Assembly (NCBI RefSeq): GCF_910592395.1
Contig: NC_088316.1
Location: forward strand, 126,001-190,000
DNA: 64,000 bases
Source of the DNA: Lineus longissimus
Lineage: Eukaryota > Nemertea > Pilidiophora > Heteronemertea > Lineidae
Direction of reading: 5' to 3'
The position numbers were made by a program, and so were the translations under genes. Of the stretch, positions 23,096-36,300 are shown in pieces. The stretch's first letter is position 1. Each line of letters opens with the position of its first letter. The notes below the pieces were generated by a model. That model made no database searches and was not told the origin of the DNA. It saw nothing but the letters and a program-made list of their open reading frames with translations.

Positions 23096-25919
23096 CCGAT
23101 CATGAATTCACAGGTGTCATAAATTGCCAATCAGACCAGGTGACAAATTATTGGCCTGTTCATTACCCTGGTTCATTAGCGGCCTTATCAAGATACGTAG
23201 CGGCGTGTCGTTGACCATAAATCTTATGATTACCATTGCTACCAGATTAAGGCGGTCGTCTCGTAACAACACCCACATACTGCAATAAATAACCAACAAA
23301 AGTACCTTTGTTATCGCATGTGAGTTTGAAAAGTACCTTGTTCCTTCACTGAACAGTAGGCTTAGATGTGACCACTATAACCCCGTTTACCATGGAAAGG
23401 TAGCTTACACCCTGCACTTTCATTATCTCCCTCATAGACATATTTGAAACTAGAAAAGTATAAATTCGATAATTTGAAAACTAACAAAATATTGGTCGCT
23501 CCTGACATTTGGAGACGCTGGCCTTGGGGAGAAAACCCCATCTCAAATCGCATTATTTTAAGTCTTTATTCTAGTGTGAAGCGTTTGAAAAGATTTGATC
23601 AAAAACGACGTGGACGTGAAAGCGATCCTCTCTGTCCTTTAAGTAAACCACATATAGGACTTGTACATATGGCATTTACGTTACGGTAAATAGCTTTTAA
23701 AGTATCAAGTGGTTTAAAGGATTTTCTCTCACGAAAAGCTTTTGAAATGAGATTGTTTTGAAGGTATTGGGTGAGCAATATGGACTCACAAACAGTGGAG
23801 TGGAATACAGTGTTAATCTGTGGCTGCAGTAAACAGGCATGCGGTTCAACATGAAAACCGTCATACTCTTATGTGCGATCACGAGCCACGAGAATACTGA
23901 AACATTTGGACGGATTCTTATAACTTTGTCCTGGCCAAAACCTTCCGTTCAGTATCACAAGGACTCACCGGAACAACTCAACATGTTCAATATATTACTA
24001 CGATTTACAAGGACAATCCAACGTGCCAAACATGTAAGCACCAAGATTCAACGACACACTTCCACATCTATCTGTTATGAAATCATTTTAGTTCAGGTAA
24101 CTACTCGCTATAGCTCAATAGGCCTTTTTCTAAGAATGAGTTGAAAAGAGGATGTTAGTTTTCTTCCAATAACCATTAGATAGTGATGTGCATTTGGGTA
24201 ACAGTGACACAACAATCCCTGCCTAACCTGGAGTTTGAGAACTATTTTCTTCTGAATCAGAGGCGTAAGACAAGACACACACTGCAAAGCCATTGAACTC
24301 TTACTGGCCTAGAACTTCCAATTACTTCAGGTGGCCTTGAAGACACTAGACTAGGTACCACCATTTTGGCTAGACCTCCAAATCCTAAAGCAACTAAAAC
24401 TCTTTCCAAATGAATTGAATGCTCATTCAAATTATGGGAGGCTGTTCGCTGGAAGAACCGACTCCCGCCCGTGAAATGAGCATTCATTACGTTTTGAATG
24501 AGTTCTAATTGCTTCAGGATTTCAAGTTCCAGCCAAAATGGCAGTGCCTATGGTCAACGTTTAAACGCCCTCACGAGATGAGCCGGTCAGGAACGCTATA
24601 ACCGGTGCACTGTCCCTGGCATCAACAAGTCACCATGGAAACAGAACAGTTCAAAGGTAGGCATCTTCTGTTCTTGAAACAAAGAACTTCATTGTTGAAA
24701 TGTTTTACCACTAAATAGCATGCTTTGGATAAAATCCTTACTTTGAACCCCTGAAAGGTTTCTGATTCCTACATGGTGTGTTATCTTCACAAATGATGTG
24801 AGCTGGTCATGATTCATAGAGAAACGCCGATAGCCAAAGAACAGTTCTGAAAGCTTTTTTAAGCAAAGATGTAAATTGTCATGTTTTCTCTATCGAACTG
24901 GGTGTTTGCTTTGAATAATTAGAAATCCCAAATGTCTCTTCGTTTTACGGGCTTGCTAACCGTCTCAAATCGACTGCGAGCGAAAGCACATTTCATTCAT
25001 AACATATTTTGCAAGACGTTAGTGGTATTTCTTCGAGACATTTGGAAACGACAGATAACAAAAACCTGATATTGAGTCTTGCTGAAGTTTTTTCAATGCA
25101 CCATATCTCTTATCAGTAAGTTTCCCTTAAATGAGATAACCCGCTGGTTATTTAATTAAACGCACGCTGCACAAATTATCAGTTGCCAAGACACTGCATT
25201 CAGTAAGATTGGCGGCGAATTCCCGGCAAATTATCTCTCGGCTGATTAACGATAGACTTGAAGATATTGTCAGTAATCAATAACTCATCTTAAAGACTCC
25301 GAATCAAGCCGCTGAATCGCACGACGAACCCAGTGTAGGGCGCGTTGGTCGTCGGGAGCTTAAGCTCGAATTTTGAAAATACAATATTTCCTGAGCGACC
25401 TCTATATGGGATAAACTGTGCTTTGTTCTTCACCAACCGCTGTGCATATGAGACAAATGCCGAGGTCTTGAAACGGTAAAACGAGTATTTTAAGACTATC
25501 GAGAACTATACAGACTGCTCTATTGGTGCACTGTGGTATTCCAAATCGGTTGGAAGATAAACTCCCGAAAAACTTGACAAACAGTCATTTCTTCACACCG
25601 CTGTCTTTAAAAGTGCTTTCAACGATTTCCAATTTAATCCATAACTCATCTAAAGTTTTAAGAAGGCTGGTCTTCCGAGTGGCAATATAAGGATGAAGCC
25701 AACCAACTGCTAGTAGATCACCAGATTCAATTAAGTGGGAGATGAGGTGTCAATCATGTGGTACCAAGATGCGTTTTGGAAAGTTTTAACCATTTAGAGA
25801 ATCACGACCACTTCTTGGATTCGAGTATTCTTCCGAAACAATTTCATCTGTTACCAGTAATTCATTATGATTGGAATAGCACACAAGATTTCACGAGAGG
25901 TCAGGGTCTTTACCTTATT
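23096..25919. other. Intergenic, no gene recognised
   Basis: Several open frames of 60-100 codons (for example 23444-23689 and 23839-24144) lack domains or a consistent splice context. No repeats or RNA genes identified. Confidence 0.4.
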
Positions 25920-26215
25920 TAATTGTTGTCACGTGATAGATACCAAGTGCTGTCACAAGATATTATCCAATGAACCATTCGTATATAAAAGGGCCTTTGT
26001 CTACAAGAAGGAAACTAAATTCTCTATTGTGTTCGGTGAATTTGTATTCAGAGACAGAATACAGTTTACCACTGTTGGATTTAATTGGTGTCACATGATT
26101 GATCTTATCCAATGAACCAGTTGCATTTAAAGCTGCCTTTTCTGGCCACGAAGGAAAATATGCAGTCAGTCGTGCTCGGTTCATTTGTATTCAAAGGTGG
26201 AGCAGGTGGGCTACC
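25920..26215. repeat. Degenerate tandem duplication, about 135 bp x 2
   Basis: Two diverged copies share GTCAC-TGAT, TATCCAATGAACCA, a TATATAAAAG or CATTTAAAG block, then a purine stretch and TTTGTATTCA (copy 1 about 25925-26055, copy 2 about 26085-26200). Each has a CCAAT-like motif followed by a TATA-like block at promoter-like spacing. The minus-strand frames both end in WFIG then stop, a consequence of the duplication. Confidence 0.5.
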
Positions 26216-26385
26216 AGAGTTGCTAAGGTGCATGGTAATAAGGGGAACAGCTGGGGACTCTATTTGACTGGGGATGCGGAAACAATGGCTGCGACAAAGT
26301 TGAGTTTGTGATGAGGTTACTAGCGAAGACAATGGCTGACTTGAGGTTGGCTATGCTTTGGGTCTTTTGAAGTTGACCAAGGGGA

Positions 26386-26424
26386 CGCCTTCGGGGACGC
26401 CTTCGGGGACGCCTTCGGGGTATT
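26386..26424. repeat. 12-bp direct repeat, about three copies
   Basis: GGGGACGCCTTC repeated head to tail, giving TPSGTPSG in one frame. Simple repeat. Confidence 0.8.
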
Positions 26425-27017
26425 CTTTGATGTTCACTTTGAGAAGCATTTTAACCTTTTCAGTTATCAGTACTGGGATTTGGCCGCTTTTTTCAACAGT
26501 TCGAAACCTCCATCAAATTGAAAAGCTCATGCTCATCAGCAAGACAAATTACATTGACTACGTACACAAAACATCATCCAGACACTCACTCCAGACAAAG
26601 ACTCCTTTTTTCCCTCTAGAACTTCACTTCAAATTCTCACCAACCTCATTCAATAAACAAGAATATTTTACCAATCAACAAGGGAAGCCTTGCGCTAAGC
26701 CCTGAGCCATACGCAGTGGTCAATAATGGTCCTATCGACCAGCAGCAGAAACCGATCAGGAAATCATGACCAGCCAAAGTTATCTTCCAAGCGAAAGGTC
26801 CCCACGGATGGCCAACAAACTTTACTGATGGCAATTGTCGAATGAGTAACTATTGAAGCATGTGTTCTGATAAATCTCTGACAGGCATCATTCGTATTCA
26901 AGATACAGCACCATGATTGTCTGACGAATGGGGGACCCATTGTACAGTGGGAGAAGTCTGTTGTTGCTTTGAAAGTTAGAAATATTGAAAGCTGCTATTG
27001 TTGTGGAAATCATTATG
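26425..27017. other. Intergenic, nothing recognised
   Basis: No domain, repeat or RNA gene could be supported here. Confidence 0.4.
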
Positions 27018-27140
27018 GGCAGGGTGTTCTAGTGGTCAAGAAATCGGACCAATAATCCGGATATCGTGGTTCGATACCCGATGCTCACATATTGCTTGTG
27101 ACCTCAGCGGCAAGTCTCTTCCAGTGAATAAAATGTAAAG
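27018..27140 (+). mobile_element. tRNA-derived SINE
   Basis: An A-box-like TTCTAGTGGTCAAGAAATC and a B-box-like GTGGTTCGATACCCG lie at tRNA spacing (27025-27080). They are followed by a non-tRNA body with GACCTCAGCGGCAAGTCTCTT, the type of conserved central motif seen in many invertebrate SINEs, then an A-rich end. The acceptor stem is not intact, so it is not a functional tRNA. Confidence 0.5.
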
Positions 27141-28504
27141 GCGACATTCCTTGTTTGCCTGCTTCCTGGTGCCATCCCAGGGCAGACAAAACACACTGTC
27201 CAAGTCGGCAGGAGCTTGCCATGGACCAAGTCAAGAACGTGGCAAGTATGGTGACTGCGTCCTACAGCTGCGGTGGTCAGAGACAACCCACAGCCGAAAG
27301 CATTCCTTCATTGTCATGTTTGGCCACCTGGTCTTGTCTTGAGCATGTTGCTTGAGGTTGTGGAGCTATCGCGACGTACGTCGTGACCAAAGCCTGGGCG
27401 GAGGTCAAAGTAGCTTGGTACAAGTGCCGTCCGAGTCGTAGTTGGTAGACACTCAACGGAGTCAATAAACCAATTAATCCCAATCCACGCCTAACAGATG
27501 GTGCTATAGCCTTCGCGGGGCATTCTTCCTCCGCCGAGAGTCAGAGAAGACGACAGACAGTCAGCTTGCGACAGGAAATTGAGTATCATGCCCATTACGG
27601 TACCCTATTTATACTTCATCTTGAGATTTAAGCTGGATTTGAACATTTCATTCCTTAAATCGATCGGTGGATCAGGATCCAATCTCATAAAACTGCCTCC
27701 CTCGTTGAAGAGACCAATCTAAGCTCAAGCTTAAACGACTCGTGAAAAAGATTTGAAAAATGAGAAATCAAAAGAGAGCGAGTAAATTACGTATACCAGT
27801 ACGGCGACAAGTACTGATTTGCGATGTACTCTCTGTGTAATGCTGTGTGCTGGTTTATTTGTCTGTGGAGTTGATGCTGATTGGCTGAAATGTAGATCGT
27901 ACACTCTTAGAAACAAAGCTTTTTGAGATTTTTCGGCGAGAAAAGAATGTACATGTATATCAACCCTTGAAGATGAAAAAACACTATGATGATAAAAAGA
28001 AAATATTTGATATTTGGTCTGTTCGGTTCTAATAGACACATTTTCTGTTAGAATATAAACCATGTTAGGAGTTTCATGTTTTGGCGAGTTCTGTTCGTGT
28101 TGATGAAGCGTCAGTGGTTTTCCCCATCTGTGTCCAGTCTGATTCCGGACCAATTAACGATTAGTCCTAATCGATTGATTGACCTGAAAATCCTGGTTGT
28201 TATCAACAAATTATCCGACTCGTGACCAATCGACTAAATCACATGTCTCAAGGTGCCGCAGGAACCACGTGGTGGCGAGACCAGTTGTCACGCTGACCGC
28301 CATATTAGATCTCCAAGGAGACATCCATCATCACGTGACCACTGTACCGTACATCATTGGCCTAATCATATTGACATGTATTTGTCAACTGTCGGCCGGA
28401 TCTGATTGGTGTTCTCGCAGGTGGTTGTGGTCGTCGACCGACTCATACTTTGGCCATGAAATTGCCAAGGCGGCATAACGTGGCATTTTTTTAAGAAAAT
28501 GGTC
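27141..28504. other. Intergenic, no gene recognised
   Basis: A 140-codon minus-strand frame (27731-28153) shows no domain. Nothing else is supportable. Confidence 0.4.
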
Positions 28505-28510
28505 CTTACC

Positions 28511-28626
28511 TGAAAACGGGCATCAATGTCTTCTTCGTACTTATGTCCATTGCATAGCCGACCCTCAAGGTGATTGTCACCCGGGAGTGCTTTATCCAAT
28601 TTCGAGTCCAAGTTATCAAACTTTAA
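28511..28626 (-). CDS. Possible exon of an unidentified gene
   Basis: On the minus strand the open frame DSKLDKALPGDNHLEGR through EEDIDARFQ ends at a strong donor (CAG|GTAAGG at 28510/28511). An acceptor may be the AAAG near 28627. No partner exon or family was recognised. It is separate from the CNBD2-like gene, which terminates at 30343. Confidence 0.2.
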
Positions 28627-28708
28627 GCGACGGTGTCAATTAAAAAAATCAACTTTACACATCCAAGGCTGACATTCCCCGATAAAATCTTCACAGAAAT
28701 GGCATCAA

Positions 28709-28755
28709 ATAAGCACCCCTTCTATAACGAGAGATCTCTTGAATGTTAGGTTTTT
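28709..28755 (-). repeat. Copy of the intron 11/exon 12 border of the CNBD2-like gene
   Basis: About 45 bp (AAGCACCCCTTCTATAACGAGAGATCTCTTGAATGTTAGGTTT) match 31994-32036 with a handful of differences. That segment spans the acceptor and start of exon 12 of the neighbouring gene. It is a small local duplication without an open gene. Confidence 0.7.
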
Positions 28756-29399
28756 CCGCTGTGAGGTCACAACACTGACCATGCCTGTGAGTTCAAATAC
28801 AAGTACATGTACTTCATTATCTGATGGCCCCATTGGCGCAGGGCTCTCAAAGACCAGTGCTACCGACTGGGAGTTTACGCTGGAACTTCTTCATGATCTT
28901 ATCAAAGGCAATATTGAATCAATATTGTAACATCGCAGGGCGATGGGCTGTCAGTGCTAAAGATTGTGGATTTACCAGGGAACTAGGTTGTGATCGAATC
29001 AAAGGCAGGGTGCTTTTAATATCACCATGCGGAGGGTCGGTGAATGAAATCTGCCATAGTTGCTCGAAACATCTTGTCGGTGTGGAATATGAAAGTAGAT
29101 TCCAGATGTACATGGGACCGGCAACGGACTCGCATACAGTTATTCATACAGTTACTGTCTCGAAATCAGCCAAACTCGGCTGTTGATTGTCGGTGTAGTT
29201 ACGGCGGCGGCGGCGGCAGTATTTCATGGCAACAACTACCGCTATTTCTCCGCAGAGTAAGCCTATACGTCAACAAACAAGGGAATAGAAACAACTTTAA
29301 TGAATCAAATTCATCTGCTATTTTTAATATCTTGACGTTTCACATACATCAACATTATACATATCAAGTTTCGCACCAAATGTTAGTTTGGCTTTTTAA
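28756..29399. other. Intergenic, short GGC run
   Basis: Contains a (GGC)n run near 29200. No gene recognised. Confidence 0.4.
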
Positions 29400-29640
29400 A
29401 TTTTTCAAAATTTTGAACTGACTGAAAGTTCAAAAATTTTCTAAGTCAACCTGAAAAAATTTCTTAGCACAAAAACTTTTTTTCACTGTTTTTTTTCTGC
29501 TCAAAATGAACCAACATCATCAGTCCCAAAACTTTTTTGACTTTGAAAATTTTTCTAAATTTTGCCTTTTTTTCTCCTACCCCTGAAAAAATGTCTAAGT
29601 ACCAAAATCATCAGTCCCAAAAGAACTGAAAGTACCTAAC
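29400..29640. repeat. T-rich dispersed repeat, reverse orientation
   Basis: Carries TTTTTTTCTGCTCAAAATGAACC and CATCATCAGTCCCAAAA blocks, the reverse complement of the family at 17.6 kb, which likewise has the TTGGTTCATTTTGAGC variant. Confidence 0.65.
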
Positions 29641-30342
29641 GGGTGAACATCCCAAATGCAGTTCAAAAATGGTGATATAGTCACAGTGACTGAGCGCGCT
29701 ATGCGATCTTTACTTCACCACGTCTGTTAAAACCCTTTCTACTAGAAATGTTCAATAAAATTGCTATATTTTCCCCATTCGCCCATTTTCGCCCGCTAAG
29801 CACATCGTTTCAAGATCGATCGATCGAACGGTTAGCGAGTATATACAGCCTGTTTTACATTGAGTCCACGAAATGTACAGAATGACTAGAATTGATGCAT
29901 GACCACGGTTAGACCAGGTGAGTTAAAAAATATGTAATGTACACTGAACATGATTGCCATTACTGGTCCACCGAACTCCTATTCTAATGTTACCATCCAA
30001 AATGAGTGTCTATGGCTGTGTGTGTTGGTACTAATTAGCTTTGAAGGTTGAACCATGTCGTTCATTAATTCACTGGACAACGACTTGAGAAAACAGTTCG
30101 AAACACAGTGGCATGATGACTAGCGGAAATCTCGAGTCCGAAAGTCGAGGCACCGCCGTTAATAAAGTTCATTCAAGCTCTGAAATGCCCGTCAAAAAGC
30201 TTAACATGTATTTCGTCTGAAGCCCCACAGTACCTACATACGTGATTTGAGGGCATTCGAGCACGGTCCTTCCAGAATCAGCGAGGATGTGAATAAGTCT
30301 ATTGAATACGGAGCGAAGGTGCAGGTCCGTCACAACATGCGA
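29641..30342. other. Downstream flank of the CNBD2-like gene
   Basis: No gene or repeat recognised. The 3' UTR of the minus-strand gene must begin here; no clear AATAAA on the minus strand was chosen. Confidence 0.4.
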
Positions 30343-33300
30343 TCACGTGGGAGGCGACCTAGGGGGCCACATGGCCGTCTTCGCTCGACCCTTCTTTATC
30401 TCTATATCCTCACAGAACTGTGTCAGCACGCTATCCTTGTGTTCTTGCCATTGGAAGTTGGTGTCCAACCGATCAAGGAGCTCGTCCTGGGTGGGAAATT
30501 GTTTACACTGAAAAAACCCAGATAGCATGAAATCGTTGTTGAGACATACAGACATTATTAGATATTTGTCAAAGAATGTTGGATTTGTGTTTGGCGGTAA
30601 TACTCATTTACCATGGTCTATATTAAGCACATTTTATCCTCCAGGAAATGTTTCTGAGTGACAAACTGTGATGTTAACTTACATTTGCTTTGATGAGAGT
30701 TAGGACAGCCTCGTCTGCGTGGCGAATAAAGAACTTCCGGTTGATTTGTAGCACTTCGCAGCCAGAACTCACCTGAAAGAACAGATTTCATATTTCATAT
30801 TTTCTCTTATCATTGATCGTTCAAGTTTCGGATGATCGATGGTGACAATGACACGCCAACGTTTCTAGGCCTCGTTCTGTGCCGATCTCGGGATGGCGCA
30901 GGGGGTCACCAGAAGTGGGCCACTCCGGAGATGGTTTTAATCGGGGGCAGGTATTTTGAGGCTACAAAGTTTATACGATTGGAATCTTGTCACACTTCAA
31001 TCTCCAAGCCTCGCAATTGGTGACGGTTGCTTAGTGTTACTTGCACCATGTACTAGTGTATTTTTATTCAGCAGCAAATGCTAGGTAGCCTCTTGTTGGG
31101 AGATTGGTCTCACTTACCAAACTAGCACTGGGCCCTTGTTCTTCATCCTCCAGACATGCTCGAAGACCCTGAAGCGAAAAGAAAACTTCGGTAGAAAATA
31201 GAGTCAAACTGATCGAGAGAAGATGTTCATCAACACCAATCACCAGGCAACGCTTCTCAACGGAAGGTTTACTTGCACTCACTGCTGCAAAACAGTCAAA
31301 CGACGAGGCTTGGGGGCGTCATCCGAGGTTTGCTGGTGAGAAACACAATTCTTGACATCCTATTACTTACAAACACACTGCCAGCATGCAAAGTCTCGAT
31401 CTGTAAGAATGGCGGCACTGCGACCTTCTCTCCCCTGCCCGAGTCTGGTGTCGACTTCCAACGTTGTTTAGACCAATGTTCGTCGTCAACGTTCAAGTCC
31501 AAGTTCAGCCGTAACTGTTTCGCATTCGAGTCACGCCTCCCAATGGTGCCGTCGTTTTTCAATATGCTTGGCCTCCGGGAAAGCCGTCGCCTTGTCTCTG
31601 GTCCAATTGGGGATCTATCGGTTTCTTCACCGTCGGTTTGAGGCTGGATCGTTGTTTCTGATGTCTGTTCTTTGTCCGCCGTTAGAGGATGTATCGGTGT
31701 TGTTAGTTTTTCATCTGTAAGAGGGTGTGTCGCTGTTACCGTCGTTGTTTCGAAGCCCTCCTCTGCGATGTCCTCCTCCTCCTCGATTGTGATGTCTGGT
31801 ACGTTTTTGTTGGGCGTCTTCTTGCTTGAGTCCGCCGACTTCGTATCACTGAAGCGGGCACTGGAGACAGGCTCGGCCGCGAATGTCGGGATGGTTGGAG
31901 TAGAAAGGGTGGAAAACACCGAGGGAAGGGTCACGGAGCGGCTGACAAAGGTCGGTGTATTTGCGCCTGCCCTTGGTGAGGGCGTGAGCGCGTAAGCATC
32001 CCTTCTATAACGAGAGATCTCTGGAATGATAGGTTTATTTGAGGATTGGTAAGACCGTTGATGCATGTGGTGGACACGGAAGCATGTGGGTCTACGGTAT
32101 GCATGTCATGATGTAAATATAGCACTGAGCCACTATGAAACTACCAAGGTTAGCACGGCAGGGTAAATCAGCAGTTAGACGTTTTGTGAAATTGTTCGTT
32201 CTTTGAAACGTAACTGAAACTCTACTTAATGGTCTTCATGTGACTACTATGCACAGTTAGCTAGAGGACTTAACTTAGCTGATCAGCGATGATTTGTTCC
32301 TCATACTATAAACGTGAATAGCTTCGATGTACTGTGAGATATGGGCGACCCCTATCAGTAACTTAATCTCTGTCCACACTCTCTCCCTTTATATCACTTA
32401 CGTGTTTTTTGATCTGATACAAATTTGAGCATGAGCTTCTGTTTATGATAAGGACTTTCTGCCTCGAATTCATCCTGCAGGCGCTTCCGCCGGCCTTTGA
32501 TGTCGATCATTATATTGTTCATGTGCTTCAAGACCCTGGCTTCACCCTGAAAATGATAACAACCAATGGCGTTTTTATTGCTGAGTTGAAAGGGTTGACA
32601 CTTTAATTTCACTCAGTGCCAACAAAATCGAGAAATCCACCTTTTGTTAGACAAGCATCAATATGATAATACAGTGGGACCGAGGTTGAATGGTCGCATT
32701 ACCGGGCTGGTCGCGTTAGTGAAGCTGAAAATCCGGGGACAAAATGCATGATTAAGTTTTAGCTCAAGAACCTACCGATTTGATGATGTATATCCACTCT
32801 ATATCATTACTGTTCCTCACCATAAGCTGACCGAACCTGAAACACGCCAGAGAAACAGTCTATACAAGTCCTACTCATCCTAAATCTGCATATCACGAGC
32901 ACAGAGAAACAGTCTATACAAGTCCTACTCATCCTGAATCTGCATATCACGAGCACAGAGAAACAGTATATACAAGTCCTACTCATTCTAAATCTGCATA
33001 TCACGAGCACAGAGAAACAGTCTATACAAGTCCTACTCATTCTAAATCTGCATATCACGAGCACAGAGAAACAGTCTATACAAGTCCTACTCATCCTAAA
33101 TCTGCATATCACGAGCACAGAGAAACAGTCTATACAAGTCCTACTCATCCTAAATCTGCATATCACGAGCACAGAGAAACAGTCTATACAAGTCCTATTC
33201 ATCCTGAATCTGCATATCACGAGCACAGAGAAACAGTCTATACAAGTCCTACTCATCCTAAATCTGCATATCACGAGCACAGAGAAACAGTCTATACAAG

Positions 33301-36300
33301 TCCTACTCATCCTGAATCTGCATATCACGAGCACAGAGAAACAGTCTATACAAGTCCTACTCATCCTGAATCTGCATATCACGAGCACGGAGAAACAGTC
33401 TATACAAGTCCTACTCATCCTGAATCTGCATATCACGAGCACAGAGAAACAGTCTATACAAGTCCTACTCATCCTGAATCTGCATATCACGAGCACAGAG
33501 AAACAGTCTATACAAGTCCTACTCATCCTGAATCTGCATATCACGAGCACGGAGAAACAGTCTATACAAGTCCTACTCATCCTGAATTTGCATATCCCGA
33601 GCACAGAGAAACAGTCTATACAAGTCCTACTCATCCTGAATCTGCATATCACGAGCACAGAGAAACAGTCTATACAAGTCCTACTCATCCTGAATCTGCA
33701 TATCACGAGCACGGAGAAACAGTCTATACAAGTCCTACTCATCCTGAATTTGCATATCCCGAGCACAGAGAAACAGTCTATACAAGTCCTACTCATCCTG
33801 AATCTGCATATCACGAGCACAGAGAAACAGTCTATACAAGTCCTACTCATCCTGAATCTGCATATCACGAGCACGGAGAAACAGTCCATACAAGTCCTAC
33901 TCATCCTGAATCTGCATATCACGAGCACAGAGAAACAGTCTATACAAGTCCTACTCATCCTGAATCTGCATATCACGAGCACGGAGAAACAGTCTATACA
34001 AGTCCTACTCATCCTGAATCTGCATATCACGAGCACAGAGAAACAGTTTATACAAGTCCTATTCATCCTGAATCACAGAGAAACAGTCTATACAAGTCAT
34101 ATTCATCCTGAATCTGAAAATCACGAGCACAGAGAAACAGTCTATACAAGTCCTACTCAACTTGGCGTGAAGCCTCCTGCTGATTGAACAGATAAAAGAC
34201 ACGCCAAGTTTGTGAATTCTATGATATAATGCTGATTTAAGTGAAACTTGTTGCTCTTCAAATGGTACTGTGAACTAAAAACTCAGTATATTTTTTTTCT
34301 ACTCACTTGTATTTTAAAACACTCCACGTCCCGGGATTATCCACCAGGCGCTGCATCGGAAAGTGCCGGAAAATCAGGTTATTCCTGGGAAAAAAGGCGA
34401 TTGAGAGACAAAGAAGTTGATGATTTAAGTATATTAAGCCAAGAGCTTGGTATCAACTAGAAATCATAAAGTTAGCTCTAACGCTATTGGGTTGTTACGT
34501 ATGACAAAGGTATGACGGAACTCATGACCCATGAGGAAACGCACGCTCTCATCTAGCTCTCTTACTTGAGGGAGTGGACAGACCACGGATTGAACCTACG
34601 ACTAAGAGGGGACAGGCACTGATGTTAATTTCAAAAATCTTGCCATGGCGCCGCTAGAACGTCATATATGAATCTATGTGACAAAGAGTTTCGTCTTTTC
34701 TATCACTTGAGCAGGTGGTGAATAGACCTGGATCGAACCTACACCGCGTATAGATGACAAGGATTGATAGACGTTCATATTCCCATCAGCCGTATTCAAA
34801 CTGAAACTCCGAGAGCCTCTGAGTACATTTCTGACCAAGAATAATAAGGAAAACGATTAAACTGCTATTTCATAGTAATAAGCGCGTGTCACATTTACCT
34901 GCAGGTGTCTAACTGGGCCGGGTTGTTGCTGTCTACCGACATGTTAAAGATTTCTTGATAGTCCTGGAAATAGGCAACAATCTTATGCACGTACATTACT
35001 TACAGAGATTTGCTTCAAACTTCAAACCGCTCTTTATCCGTTAGTTTCCATCAAACTCACCTGAAATGGCCACGTGTAGGGCAATATCTGTCCTCCATGG
35101 ATTCAACAGAAAGGTTTGTGAATTAGGTTGGGGAACAAAGGTAAAGCATTTTGAGACGGCTGCACAGTATAAAGCGCTATATGTTAGAAATTACGTAATT
35201 CTTTAAGTTTAAAATATTGAAATGAAATAGGAAGTCTGTAGACTTACAAATCTGTGTATGTAGATGAGATCAACCATTGTTGTTGTGACGACCGTGGTTC
35301 TTCTCGTACATCCACAAATCAGATCATACTCCTGAAACAATACAATCAAAGGAAAACTGTAAAAAAGGATTACGTGGAAAGTCACATCTTATTTCCTTGT
35401 TTTTCAGGTCGATCACTGGGAAGACAGATTGGGTGAACCGAGTACAAATCGTCCAAGGCACTTGTCAGTTATTGTCCGAAAACGAAATCCACGATGGCTG
35501 CCGTCACGGCCATGTTGAATACGTGACGGCGCTGAATATCGTAAGTAGCCTTTCTCCCACCACTGCAATGATACTTGTCGTTAGTTTATGAATACATTTC
35601 AGGTCTAATATTAATATGTCCATCTGGCTGAGGTGGTCTTTGTTTTGTTTGTACATGTTGTCACCAGACGTTATTTCATCAATAATGTTAGTGCCATCTT
35701 GAAAATGATTACACCTCAAACTCAAGAATGTCGCTTACCCCAAACCGTTCTCCCATGTTAATCTCGCGCGGTTTCTTCTTCTCTGGATCATGTTCAGCCA
35801 CTGAAAATACCAGCAAACTGTCAATCAAAACCATATTAAAGTAATGAAACGGAGCAGCATGTTGTCAATCAAATGCCAATTAAATTACTACGAATTATGA
35901 CTTCCCTTGGGAAATTCAACAACGACATGTTATTTTGTTGTTCCAATTCTTCTACATTTGATTGAAATATTGGGTGGGTACGTTGGAGGGTGTGCACAGT
36001 AGTCTCGAGCAAGATGTTGATGGGTGGGTACGTTGGAGGGTGTGCACAGTAGTCTCGAGCAAGATGTTGATGGGTGGGTACGTTGGAGGGTGTGCACAGT
36101 AGTCTCGAGCAAGATGTTGATGGGTGGGTACGTTGGAGGGTGTGCACAGTAGTCTCGAGCAAGATGTTGATAATCGAGCTTTAACTCATGAAGTGATGAC
36201 CTATCAACAGTCTAACAGGCACATACAGTATATTGGACCACCATCAATGTGTAGGTCGAAACAGAAATTAAGGGCATTTTGTAACCAACAGACGTTCTAC

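Noticed and set aside
31296-31370. Extension of exon 12 past FVSNRM...
   Set aside because: A GTAAGT donor at 31370 and the in-phase next exon (GLRACLEDEEQ) restore the cNMP fold.
32807-32835. Exon 11 directly joined to exon 9
   Set aside because: The phase gives an immediate stop; exon 10 (32836-32776) restores the frame and the IYIIKSGEA motif.
32807-34066. 419-codon minus-strand frame of repeating CIDCFSVLVICRFR-like units
   Set aside because: It is the 54-bp minisatellite read in an open frame; the array lies inside a confirmed intron and is also open on the other strand.
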